From the NCBI RefSeq assembly GCF_027942865.1, contig NC_134507.1, forward strand, positions 34,525,711 to 34,589,710: a stretch of 64,000 nucleotides of DNA. The letters are read 5' to 3'. Below are positions 54,466-62,922 of this stretch, piece after piece. The DNA comes from Odontesthes bonariensis. Lineage: Eukaryota; Chordata; Actinopteri; Atheriniformes; Atherinopsidae. The number at the start of each line of letters is the position of its first letter. The first letter of the stretch is position 1. The position numbers were made by a program, and so were the translations under genes. The notes beneath the pieces were generated by a model. That model was not told where the DNA came from. It did not search any database and saw nothing but the letters and a program-made list of their open reading frames with translations.

Positions 54466-54763
54466 AAAGACTGAGTCCTGCTGTATTACTCAGGCTGCAC
54501 TACAGCATCTATTCACAGGTGCGATCCCACTACTGAGCAGCACGGGGGCTTTGCCCTGCTCCGTTTCCCACCTGGGCCGTTGCCCCCCTCCTTAGACAAC
54601 CTGGTGTTCCCGGGCTACCCCAGGCGCACCATATCGATACCCAACTTAGTGCGGACACCCGATGGACATAGTCCTCTGCAGCTCAGAACTCCTGAGTTCA
54701 AGCGATCCACCAGCCTCAGCCTCCCGGTAGCTTGGATTACAGGCGTGCGCCCCCGCTCCCGGC
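54466..54763 (-). ncRNA. RN7SL: 7SL RNA (signal recognition particle RNA)
   Basis: The minus strand from 54763 reads GCCGGGAGCGGGGGCGCACG and continues with GTAATCCAAGCTAC, AGGCTGAGGCTGGTGGATCG, the GTCCGCACTAAGTT segment (54656-54643), ACACCAGGTTGTCTAAGGAG, GGAAACGGAGCAG (54568-54556), CCCCCGTGCTG, AGTAGTGGGATCGC and CCTGTGAATAG, in the order of vertebrate 7SL RNA. Length is about 298 nt, the usual size. A T5 run at 54468-54464 ends it, as Pol III requires. The Alu-domain and S-domain parts are both present, so it is not a SINE. The upstream CRE at 54806-54813 suits an active gene. The RNA scaffolds the SRP that targets secretory proteins to the ER. Confidence 0.9.
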
Positions 54764-54805
54764 GACAGGTGCTCTCATTCAAGCAGGTTTTGGGCTTTTT
54801 GATCC

Positions 54806-54813
54806 TGACGTCA
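54806..54813 (-). promoter_or_regulatory. CRE/ATF site upstream of the 7SL gene
   Basis: Perfect palindrome TGACGTCA centred about 46-47 bp upstream of the predicted 7SL start. Vertebrate 7SL genes are known to need an upstream ATF/CREB-type site near -50 besides internal elements, so both position and sequence fit. Confidence 0.75.
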
Positions 54814-55497
54814 TCAGCGAGCTAATTTGCTGTCGAAGAACGAAATAAAGCATCTTTTAAACGTTAAAGGCTGATCAGTGATGAAACATTTTGACAAAAT
54901 ATGACTGACTGATCAAGTTTGACGTTTGATATCAATGAAACATTTTTCTTTGGTGCTCCGTAAAACCTCAATTTCTGATCAGCTTCAGAGGAGTTTCTCA
55001 TTTCTGCTTCTTTAACACTGACAGATCAGCTCACCAAACATTTAAAAAGGAATGCCTCTAAATGTCCTCTATCAGGTGTCTCCTTTTTCTACAGTTTTAT
55101 TTCAGATGTTACACACATTAGCCTGTTCTCAGTCATGTAGAAAAGCAGTTCTCTTCTTATGGGAATCATCTTTATCACATTGAAACACGCTGTTTAAATA
55201 CACAGATAGGAGCATTTTCAGTGCCAAATATTCAAAGTTTGCTTTGTTAAAGGAGACATATTTTACCTCTTTAAACAAGTTAGAATTGGTCTATGGGCTA
55301 TACAAAACATGTTCATGAAGTTCTTTGCACAAAATCACTCTCACATAAAGAGATTTCACCAGCTCTATTCTTGCCAGTTTCAGTCTCTCCCAAATTGAGC
55401 CGTTTAAAGGGCTCTGTCACTTTTATGCAAATAAGCTGTGAATTAAGGGTTCATTTGTTTTCAGTGCAGAGCTTCTGCAGTCTCCAGCCTGACTCAC
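54814..55497. other. Between 7SL and the fringe exon
   Basis: AT-rich sequence. It would be intron of the fringe gene if that gene is real. No further fringe exon was recognised here. Confidence 0.4.
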
Positions 55498-55635
55498 CTG
55501 TGGTGCGTTTCTAGAGACCCAGGTGTCCAGCAGCAGCTCCAGTCTCTGCCGGTGATACCTCCCGGTGGTTTTCACAGCCACGAACAGGTCAGCCTGTGTG
55601 AGCTGCTCACCGCTCTCCTCTCCCGGGCCAGCCGC
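55498..55635 (-). CDS. Fringe-family glycosyltransferase, one exon (mfng- or rfng-like)
   Basis: A 46-codon segment, phase 0 at both ends, between an acceptor (TCAACTTATTTCAG) and a strong donor (CACAG then GTGAGT, GT at 55497-55496). It encodes LTQADLFVAVKTTGRYHRQR and LELLLDTWVSRNAPQ, the first conserved block of fringe beta-1,3-N-acetylglucosaminyltransferases, which modify O-fucose on Notch EGF repeats in the Golgi. RLELLLDTWVSR is closest in memory to manic fringe. The block normally precedes TF(I/V)FTD in the next exon, which I could not find downstream. No in-frame ATG lies upstream before a stop near 55809, so the signal-anchor exon would be elsewhere. Either a real gene with distant exons or an isolated duplicated exon. 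Confidence 0.6.
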
Positions 55636-55738
55636 CTGAAATAAGTTGAGAAAACATCCGCGCTCCCTGCAGCCGGCAGCTCCTTCTGGTGTCCGCCAGT
55701 GAGCAGAGCATCCCGGCCACCAGCCGACAGGTGACCGC

Positions 55739-55890
55739 GGCGACAGCAGCGCGAGGTCCCGCTGAGCTGAAGGCGAGCCTCGGTCCCCCGGCAGGCTTCC
55801 ACATGTTCACTGCGTGGATGGGTTCACCACTTCGCTCATGGACAGAAAAGAAGTGTTTTCTCAACAGCGGGACCTCGCGCTGCTGTCGCC
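55739..55890. repeat. 26-bp perfect inverted repeat beside the fringe exon
   Basis: Arms GGCGACAGCAGCGCGAGGTC... at 55739-55764 and its exact reverse complement at 55865-55890, spaced by 100 bp. The right arm ends precisely where the tRNA-Thr cassette 3' flank begins (GCC then TTAAGATGTTATTATTTACG). Confidence 0.85.
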
Positions 55891-56195
55891 TTAAGATGTT
55901 ATTATTTACGTCAACATGGTGCCATAACTGTTTACTGCAGTGCTTCAGGAGTGCTGGACTTCTAAAACAGTCTGTACTTGGAGGCACTTCATCTCATGGC
56001 TTTAGTTATTCTTGAGGTACAGAAGATTAAACTGAGACTTAATCCGATGTTTTCACATATAGAGATAATTTGAATAACATCATGCCCTGTTTTATGCAGA
56101 GATCACATGAATTTCGGAAATAAATCACAAAAACCACTTCCTGAGGTGGATCCAGTTCCTGCTCTTTATTCCTTCATCAGTTTTATGAACCATGT
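55889..56195 (+). repeat. tRNA-Thr cassette flanks (3' flank of a lost tRNA, then 5' flank of the next)
   Basis: TTAAGATGTTATTATTTACG to ATCACAAAAACC matches the 3' flank of the tRNA-Thr at 57744-57816 (57817-58063). Then ACTTCCTGAGGTGGATCCAG to ATGAACCATG matches that gene's 5' flank (57678-57743). The tRNA that should precede the 3' flank is replaced by the inverted repeat arm. Confidence 0.8.
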
Positions 56196-56268
56196 GGTGC
56201 TGTGGCTTAGTTGGTCAAAGTGCCTGTCTTGTAAACAGGAGATCGTGGGTTCAAATCCCAACAGTGCC
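56196..56268 (+). tRNA. tRNA-Thr (anticodon TGT)
   Basis: Acceptor GGTGCTG with CAGTGCC (two G-U pairs), D arm TGGCTTAGTTGGTCAAAG, anticodon stem CCTGT/ACAGG around CTTGTAA (TGT, reads ACA), T arm GTGGG/TCCCA-type with GGTTCAAATCC B box. No TTTT occurs soon after the gene. Structure intact. Confidence 0.85.
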
Positions 56269-56549
56269 TGTGGTCCTTCAGAGCTAACTATGACTCCGCA
56301 TGTAAAACAGCTTATTATCAGGGTTCTACTAAATGCATCTCACTGGTCCACTTAATAAAAGTGCATATAAATAGCCCACAGCTTTTAAAGTGTCATTTAT
56401 GCCTATTTTATGCTTTCGGAGTGTAATTTTACTCCGTTAACATAACAAGTCAATTGGTTAGGGTCAGGGGCGTCAGCTGACCCAATACTATACAGGGGCA
56501 CAACAGGGGCACAGAAATATGATGGATGCAAAAATTTTTTTGCAGTTAT

Positions 56550-56634
56550 TTCTTTGGAGGAGGTCGTACAGCCGTTCTTGCCCACATTGGTTTCTAAGCC
56601 TGGTTTTCACAATCTTGAGCTTTGAGAAGGACCT
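56550..56634 (-). pseudogene. hAT transposase C-terminal trace
   Basis: The minus strand reads RSFSKLKIVKTRLRNQCGQE then RLYDLLQRNNC, matching the (E)RSFSKLK--K--LR----QERL--L part of hAT dimerisation domains. The codons before RSFSK are replaced by the palindrome at 56632-56682. Confidence 0.65.
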
Positions 56635-56682
56635 CTCAACTTAAGGAGGCAGCTAAATTAGCTGTCTCCTTAAGTTGAGAGG
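56632..56682. repeat. Near-perfect hairpin, 24-bp stem and 3-nt loop
   Basis: CCTCTCAACTTAAGGAGGCA and its complement around a short AAT loop; one mismatch (G/A) in 24 pairs. It begins inside the transposase codons, so it is a local inverted duplication of coding sequence. Confidence 0.9.
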
Positions 56683-57311
56683 TTTTGTGCTTTATTTCCA
56701 TCCTTCATCTTGCTTAATAAAACGAAATGTCATCAGCTGCCTGTAACTTAGTTTGGTAGCCTACCACAAAACAACCTGAGCCATGTAAAACGTTTACTGC
56801 AAGCTAGCTGTCGGTGTTTTTTTTGCTACCTAAACAGTAGCTGGCTGTCAGATTATTTGTGGTCACTAAACGTCCTAAACTCGACATTGGATTCGAGAGA
56901 AGTTGATTGTGATCATGTCTTGTAGCCTAGGCACTGTGTACACATTTCAAGCTCACCTTTCCAGGCAGTCAGGGCAGTCGCTCTACTCCCACAGTGTCTC
57001 TGCCGCCCGGTCGGGTGCACGCTTGTTTTTTGTTTTTTTCTAGTGAAGCGTGCTGCTTGCCCTCCGCAACGCCCGCGCCCCTCCCTTTTGCCTAAATCTC
57101 CAGGTGTCTGGTGAATCTGAATGATTGACTCTGAAGACTTTATTTTTGGAAACTTCAATCAAAATGACGAATTATACAGAAAATCATGTTGAAATATGAA
57201 ATCATATTTGCCTATATTATTTTTTTCTCCTGTGCACGTCACTGATACCGGGGCACCTCAGATCTACAGGGGGGCACGTGCCCCCGTGAAAAGGGTCTCG
57301 CGACGCCGATG

Positions 57312-57663
57312 GTTAGGGTACAGTACGGTGGAGGTTCTCCTCCTGTCACACTACATAACATCAAAATGAACGTACAAACCGTGAAATAGTCAGAGTTAGA
57401 GTAAAAGCTGAGGGCAGGACGTCATTTCCTCAAAATACGAAGTGTAAAATAATAAGTAAAAGCATATAAAAGCCTTGTAAAAACAGGGTAAATGACTTGG
57501 CGTGTAATAAGTACACCGCTTCATGAGATCAGGCTGTGACTGGTGAAAGTGCCCTCCTCATGAACACCAGGATCTGAGTTGAAAACCCAACAATATCTGC
57601 AAGATACGATGAAGTTTTGAATCAATTGGAGGCCCTTCTACTCATGGCTTTAACTTTTCTTGA
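57312..57663. other. Unique-looking sequence between hAT and tRNA-Thr cassette
   Basis: Nothing recognised beyond the 8-bp target duplication at its left edge and, toward 57640, the start of the cassette flank (CTCATGGCTTTAACTTTTCT). Confidence 0.4.
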
Positions 57664-57743
57664 GGTACAGAATCACAAAAACCACTTCCTGAGGTGGATC
57701 CAGTTCCTGCTCTTTATTCTTTCATCAGTTGTCCAAACCATGT

Positions 57744-57816
57744 GGTGCTGTGGCTTAGTTGGTCAAAGGACCTGTCTAGTAAACAGGAGATCCTGGGTTC
57801 AAATCCCAGCAGTGCC
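57744..57816 (+). tRNA. tRNA-Thr (anticodon AGT)
   Basis: Acceptor GGTGCTG/CAGTGCC, anticodon stem CCTGT/ACAGG around CTAGTAA (AGT, reads ACU), T arm CTGGG/CCCAG with TTCAAAT loop. Flanks are duplicated at 55889-56195 and 25009-25172. No TTTT directly after. Structure intact. Confidence 0.88.
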
Positions 57817-58076
57817 TTAAGATGTTATCATTTACATCAACATGGTGCCATAACTGTTTACTGCAGTGCTTCAGGAGTGCTGGACTTCCAAAACAGCCTG
57901 TACTTGGAGGCACTTCATCTCATGGCTTAAACTATTCTTGAGGAACAGAAGATTGAACTGGGACTAAATCCAATGTTTTCACATTTACAGATTATTTGAA
58001 TGACATCAAGCTCTGTTTTATGCAGAGATCACGTGAATTTGGGAAATAAATCACAAAAACCACTTTGCTACTTTTT

Positions 58077-58148
58077 GGCTCGTTGGTCTAGGGGTTTGAT
58101 TCTCGCTTTGGGTGCGAGAGATCCCGGGTTCAAATCCTGGACGAGCCC
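58077..58148 (+). tRNA. tRNA-Pro (anticodon TGG)
   Basis: GGCTCGT/ACGAGCC acceptor, anticodon stem CTCGC/GCGAG around TTTGGGT (TGG, reads CCA), T arm CCGGG/CCTGG with one G-U pair, B box GGTTCAAATCC. It directly follows the 3' flank of the tRNA-Thr cassette, so Thr and Pro genes are physically linked. Confidence 0.9.
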
Positions 58149-58753
58149 TTCCCTGGTCTACTGGCCTTGTGTCTCTGCTTTGCTGTGAAATCAGAGAATG
58201 ATTGAGTCAATGACTATAACATTGAATGCATTTGGAATCAAAGCCATAAATAGGGAAATACAGCTCAACCCTCCACCACTCATTCTGAAGTTGCTTCAAG
58301 TCCTTCTTAAATGAATTTCTTATCTGGAATTTGAAAGACAGATCCACGCATAAATACCTGTATCATGTAAGCACACCCTCTGCAGTATTATCTAAAGCAG
58401 TTTTGGTATTTGTTCTATAAATCCAGATTGAAACACTTTCAAGTCAATGGTAGAGAAATGGAGATATAGACCTGTTCTGTCTTAAAGTTGGGCTTCTTGA
58501 TAAAATGTGATGTGAATTGGTGGAACCTGGCGGTGAGTATTGACTCATTGGTCTCAGGAGTTTTTGTGGGCTGTTCAGTGTATGTGCCTAATAACTTCAC
58601 TCATGTTGAGTGAAGGGAGAGCCAACTCCAAACAATATAGGCTCATTGCTCTGGAAAAGTCAAAGAAGAAAGAAAGCAATCACAAATTCCCAGGATTCCA
58701 TGGCTACGTCAGCTGTTCGCACGCTCTCACGAAACACAAAAAGACCACCTTTT
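58149..58753. other. Spacer between tRNA-Pro genes
   Basis: The first 40 bp (CCTGGTCTACTGGCCTTGTG) match the 3' flank of the tRNA-Pro-like copy at 59400 (CCTGGTATTTTGGCCTTGTA). 58571-58639 is the left arm of an inverted repeat with 58963-59040. Otherwise nothing recognised. Confidence 0.5.
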
Positions 58754-59040
58754 GGCTCGTTGGTCTAGGGGTATGATTCTTGCTTCGGGTGCGAGAGGTC
58801 CCGGGTTCGAATCCCAGACGAGCCCTCCTACTTTAAGAAACCTATACGGAAAGCCTGATGGTTAACTTTGGGTACTTTCCTTGATCTCAAATGCGTCTCT
58901 CTTTGCTGCCCCAAATTGTTAATTAAGAGTGCTGATAACAATTGCAAAAATGTCCTGTCTTACTATATTGTTTGGAGCTGTAGCAGTTGGCTCTCCCTTC
59001 ACTCAACATGAGTGAAGTTATTGAGGACATAGACTGAACA
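58571..59040. repeat. Inverted duplication around the tRNA-Pro (CGG) gene
   Basis: 58571-58639 and 58963-59040 share, in opposite orientation, TTCACTCATGTTGAGTGAAG and GGAGAGCCAACT and CTCCAAACAATATA. TTCACTCATGTTGAGTGAAG is itself nearly palindromic. Confidence 0.8.
58754..58825 (+). tRNA. tRNA-Pro (anticodon CGG)
   Basis: GGCTCGT/ACGAGCC acceptor, anticodon stem CTTGC/GCGAG (one G-U pair) around TTCGGGT (CGG, reads CCG), B box GGTTCGAATCC. The T stem CCGGG/CCCAG has one C-A mismatch. Only TTT follows. Probably functional; the mismatch lowers certainty. Confidence 0.82.
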
Positions 59041-59399
59041 TCCCCAACATTAAAGCCACTGACAGTTAAGTGAACAACTCTTCTTTCTTTTACAATGCAC
59101 TTTTTAGCTAGACAAACCGTTATCCCGGCTTTTACTTGGAGTTTACGTTGACCCTCCACAAGTTTACACTCACAGCAGGGATTTGTAGTGTTACAGATTC
59201 ATTTACACATAGTTTTGGCAACTAATCTCCACGTTAGAAAAAGAGAAATTTGAAATAAAAAAAAGATGGAAGAAACACTGACATTGAGTGAGCTGAACTG
59301 AAAGTTGTAGGATGTTTCTATTCGATGATCGAACGTACCTTCCGAGGGTATCGTTTTGCTATCTGTGGCTCTTGTATGACGTCTAAAGTTGCAAACCCT
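58826..59399. other. Spacer, nothing beyond the inverted-repeat arm
   Basis: Contains the right arm of the inverted duplication (58963-59040). No other feature supported. Confidence 0.4.
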
Positions 59400-59471
59400 A
59401 GCTCGTTGGGCTAGGGGTATGATTCTTGCTTTAGGTGCGAGAGGTCCAGGGTTCAAATCCCGGACGAGCCC
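59400..59471 (+). tRNA. tRNA-Pro-like gene with TAG anticodon (probable pseudogene)
   Basis: The body is clearly tRNA-Pro (TAGGGGTATGATTCTTGC, GTGCGAGAGGTCC), but the anticodon loop is TTTAGGT, so positions 34-36 read TAG (would decode CUA, Leu) instead of TGG. Other defects: first acceptor base A instead of G (A-C mismatch), GGTCTAGG changed to GGGCTAGG in the D arm, and an A-G mismatch in the T stem. A TTTT lies at 59480-59483. Its 3' flank is homologous to that of the tRNA-Pro at 58077. Confidence 0.7.
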
Positions 59472-59535
59472 TTTCCTGGTATTTTGGCCTTGTATCTCTG
59501 GTTTGCTTTGAAATCTACGCATGACCTAAGGCCTG

Positions 59536-60098
59536 AGGCCCCGTTTACACGATAGGAAGACGCAGATATTTTCCTGCGGTTTGGCCTCTCATTTACACCA
59601 AAACCCTGTTTTTATCCCAGAAAACGATTATTTCTAAAACCTCCGGCCAAAGTGGAGATTTCTGATAACGCTGGTTGTGTGTTGCCGTGTCAACTGGGAG
59701 AAACGGCGTTTTAGGTTCTTAAACGTCACATTATGTGCCAGAAAATGCTTAACGTCATGCGAGCGCCTTATGTTTACAGTTTGTTTGGCTACTGATCAGG
59801 ATTATCATGGATGATGTTAAAGTTCTACAAATTTTTACATTTGTGGAAACAATTCTGGCCTTATTGCATTTGCCACCCCAAACCTGCTCGCACATTTCAA
59901 AATAGAGGAGCACCACTCTTCCGTGGCCGCTCCTGCGTCCAGTATGCACTGACTGTCTATATTTCCCTCTTATTGTCTTCAGTTTTGTTGTGATATTTGC
60001 TTGCGTTATCTCCTCCTTCACATGAGGAAAGTCCTCTGAGGATTTTGATTGGCTTGCAACCGTTTCTCTAAATACCCGGCTATGTGTAAATGTGGCCT
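59536..60098 (-). mobile_element. Harbinger-type MITE with Myb/SANT fragment
   Basis: Ends AGGCCCCGTTTACAC at 59536 and, inverted, AGGCCACATTTACACATAGC at 60098. The flanking TGA and TAA (if the TIR starts at GGCC) are near-identical triplets. The terminal part near 60065-60098 is also present at about 24785-24822 inside element H2. The Myb/SANT trace inside fixes the superfamily. Confidence 0.65.
59865..60021 (-). pseudogene. Myb/SANT-like domain fragment
   Basis: The minus strand reads EEITQANITTKLKTIRGKYR, then HTGRRSGHGRVVLLYFEMCE and QVWGG. The K-LKT-R-KY and (F)Y-E---(I/V)-G pattern is the last helix region of Myb/SANT-like proteins encoded by Harbinger elements. The N-terminal W-containing helices are missing. 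Confidence 0.6.
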
Positions 60099-60331
60099 AA
60101 GACTACGTGTCAACTCGTGGACAACTATGTTAGTCCATTGTTGCCAGTTAACTGCAGCCTTGCACCTTTCAGCAGCAGCTGTTACCGCTGAGCAATCAGT
60201 TCCCTCTGCACTGAGGATCATATGAAAGCAGCTCCTGCAGCTTCAGGTTAGTGTCACAGGGCTCTGAACTTTGTGTTAGTGCAGTTTGGCAGGAGCAGGT
60301 CCCAGGCAAGCTTTAATTATATTGCACCAGA

Positions 60332-61063
60332 ATGAGGTGAGTAACTTCTAGTCTATCCCAGTGCTTCTAAGTGGTGGCACTGAACCTCTGCTGCCTTAAA
60401 TGTCTGAGGCAAGCAGAACCTCATTTGGTCGCAGCATTACACTATGAATATGCAGTTAAGCTCAACAGGACTGGGCATGTTAAGGGGAGGTGGTGGTCGG
60501 ACCCCACTGGTCTCTAAATGTACTCAGAACTTCATATGAGATGTCCCTGTTTCTGCAGGGTTTTGTGGATTTCTTGTGTGCTGATTGGAAGCATCGCCTG
60601 CATTCCTGCACAAAGCGGTAAGCTGATCCCAATCAAAGCTCAGCAACTAAAAGCAGTTCAAATTGACTCGGGGTGTAAATGGAAGGCTGATCTTAATTCT
60701 GTTTCCTCACCCATGTATTCAGTTTATGGACAAGCTCTATCTAAGCCAACATATCAGAAACAAACTGGAACCAGTGGTTCTGGAGCACAGCAGCATGGCG
60801 CTCAGGGAGGTCAGTCTGGAGCTCCTGGCAGCAATTACCAGTTTGAAGATGGGAGCTGGAGCCTTTCATCTGACACCAGCGGCGAGGACGAGCCAGTCTT
60901 CACTCCTGTGGCCGACGAGGATCAAGTCTACGCTTACAAATCTCGGTCCCGCTACAACAAGAAGCGTGTGCTGTTCAGCCAGTTCCGCTACACCCCAACA
61001 GAATCTGAGCCAGACCACGGCAAAACATCTCAGCACAAGGTTCAAGTTCAGAGCGGCTTCTGA
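60332..61063 (+). CDS. Small secreted protein, 134 residues, four exons, not recognised
   Basis: Coding parts: 60332-60336 (ATGAG, donor GTGAGT), 60559-60617 (acceptor GTTTCTGCAG, donor GTAAGC), 60723-61063 (acceptor CATGTATTCAG). They join to one open frame of 135 codons including TGA at 61061-61063. Residues 1-20, MRVLWISCVLIGSIACIPAQ, form a clear signal peptide with likely cleavage after AC-IPA/Q. The mature part has a Gly/Gln/Ser-rich low-complexity stretch (GTSGSGAQQHGAQGGQSGAP), an acidic patch (SSDTSGEDEPVF), then a basic Tyr/Arg block (YKSRSRYNKKRVLFSQFRYT). No cysteine in the mature chain, so no disulphides. I know no family match; the composition would suit an extracellular matrix, egg-coat or mineral-associated protein, but that is only a guess. 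All splice sites are canonical and no stop interrupts, so it looks functional. Confidence 0.65.
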
Positions 61064-61147
61064 GGATCTTTCTGGTGAGGCTCACTTTACTCTGCATGTG
61101 TGCTCTCTGTAGCTGCTGGTAGTTGACTGACTTTCTTTGTCTTGCAG

Positions 61148-61212
61148 ATCTGCATATTCTAGAGGCATCGCTGCTGCTACTGCTTGAATAAATGGCTTTA
61201 ACTTGAATACCT
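61148..61212 (+). other. 3' UTR exon and poly(A) signal of the small secreted gene
   Basis: The third exon runs past the stop to 61074 (donor GTGAGG). A last, untranslated exon starts at 61148 after CTTTGTCTTGCAG and carries AATAAA at 61187-61192. Confidence 0.6.
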
Positions 61213-62044
61213 TGTTGCACCATCAAATGGCTCCTAGCTGTCTCAGGGTCATCCAGTTGTGGGTTGGAGGGGATAGTTGAGGGTCTGACAGGTTGACATG
61301 ACTTAATCCTATAAATAAGGTGTTGGCATTAACTTAAGGACAGTATCTGCTCAAAGGTGAGCTTGTGAAGGTCTTGACGGCTTCAGCTTGGAATGCATTC
61401 CCAACTAAAAATGGCTGAAAAGCCAACTGCAGCTCTCTGACAGCAGTGGGTAAAGGTGTGGCCTTGAGCTCTATCAGAAGATTCCACTGCTGCATATTGT
61501 GCTGAGGGGGAAACCTTTCCACTCTGTAGCAGTCCTCACCCTACAGCTCTGGGTAAGGGCAGACCCATCAGATGCTGGGGCCATGTGAAACCTTGACAGT
61601 AGTTTCTGCAAGTCCATGACTGAGGATGGCCTCATAATATCGTCTGTGGTTGCAAAGGTCTTGTACTCTGAATGCTTGTAATGAAGCTTGTGCTATACAA
61701 ATCAAAATATGTGGCAGCTACTTTTAGTGGCTTGGGAACAAAATGTATAGGCTCAATGTTGTCACTACCTGGAAGTAAGTTGGATCAGGTGGTGGGGGCA
61801 AACATCTAGTAGAGGACCCTGTTAATGACATCTTAAACACAAAGCTGAGTATTTTTATTAAATCTATACATTACCATTGAGGTTGGGTCATGGAAACTGA
61901 AAGGAGCCTCTCAGCCTCAATTGCAGAGGTGTGGCCAGAAGGTCATCATTGCCTATCAGGACAGTAGCATAGGACCTGCTCGTGAATATTAGCATGTCAG
62001 GAAAAAATTTAAGCTGAAGAAAAAGGCCTTTTGTGTTGGGTTGT
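61213..62044. other. Intergenic sequence, nothing recognised
   Basis: No supportable exon or repeat. Confidence 0.4.
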
Positions 62045-62220
62045 TCAGGAGGTTGACCTGAAGCAGGTACCAGGTCTCCATGGAAGGGTGGCTGTCAAGC
62101 CATTCATAAGGAGGGGAAAAGGCTGCGCTATGCCAAATGACACAAGAAGTGGACTGAAAATCAGTGGCAACAAGTCTGGAGGAATGAATCCTCCCCAGAG
62201 CCCGGGGAGGGTTTGAATAA
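62045..62220 (+). pseudogene. Tc1/mariner-like transposase remnant
   Basis: The plus strand reads GLHGRVAVKPFIRRGK, then after a 1-bp shift RLRYAK, a stop, and HKKWTENQWQQVWRNESSPE. The spacing G-x-GR-(x)6-F followed by R-(x)3-AK-H--WT-EQW--V-(W)-(D)ES is that of Tc1-like transposases between the DNA-binding and catalytic regions. The key D of the usual SDES motif is N here. A fossil of about 50 residues; no terminal repeats seen. Confidence 0.6.
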
Positions 62221-62922
62221 ATGAATAAATCCAACAACTCTCATGGATTCTGTCCATTAGATTAGATTTTACAGATCAAACATCTATTTTGTTCTACATT
62301 TGGAAGCAAGAAGGCGAGCCAGGTGTTGGAATATATTCAGTTAAGTCGTGAGCTGTACAACCACACAGTGGACTGTGCACAAAAGCATTCACTATCCTGT
62401 CTGGAACATGAACAAACATGTCTGATTAATACTGGGCATAATGCAACAGCAAATGTTCCATCTATATGTGAGAATCAGATGTCTTACCTGGTCGTCCCTG
62501 CAGCAAGGACACTGCCTGTGGGGAATACTTGCAAATAGTCGACATATACTGACATATAATTAAAAGAAAAGCTTCTGTGGACTTGTTTCCACACTTTAAG
62601 TCACTCACATTGTAAACCTGCAGGTTGCAATTTAAATATGAACATGATAAAGTCTGGTCTTTGTTGGATTTTATGAAAGTAATTATGAGGACAGATGATT
62701 GAACTACTGTAACAAATGTTAGTTTTCAGAATTAAAACAACCTGGGCATATAAATATTCTCATTTTCATGAATAAATATGAAGTTCAGGTGTGACAGTCA
62801 ACATTTTACAGTAAAAAAGACTTTCTCAGAAACTTAGACCCATATTAAAAAGGAGCATTATTCAAATAGACGCATTTTCCCTTTAAATGAGTTAAAAATG
62901 TAACTTTAACTTCAGTGTATTT
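62221..62922. other. Sequence 3' of the Fc-receptor-like gene
   Basis: Lies downstream of the last exon of the minus-strand gene; may include its 3' UTR. No poly(A) signal could be assigned with confidence. Confidence 0.35.

Larger units (their letters stand above)
56465..57311 (-). mobile_element. hAT element with 8-bp target duplication, transposase tail and a long hairpin
   Basis: Ends CAGGGGCGTC at 56465 and, inverted, CATCGGCGTC at 57311. The direct repeats GTTAGGGT at 56457-56464 and 57312-57319 are identical. It carries a hAT transposase C-terminal trace at 56550-56634 and a near-perfect hairpin at 56632-56682. Confidence 0.7.

Noticed and set aside
54466..54763. Alu-like or 7SL-derived SINE
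   Set aside because: The S-domain middle part missing from Alu-type SINEs is present, length is full, and there is no A-tail or target duplication.
60518..61063. Single 181-codon unspliced frame starting MYSELHMRC
   Set aside because: The spliced model has better signals at every junction, a cleaner signal peptide and a coherent 3' UTR; the unspliced frame runs through canonical introns.
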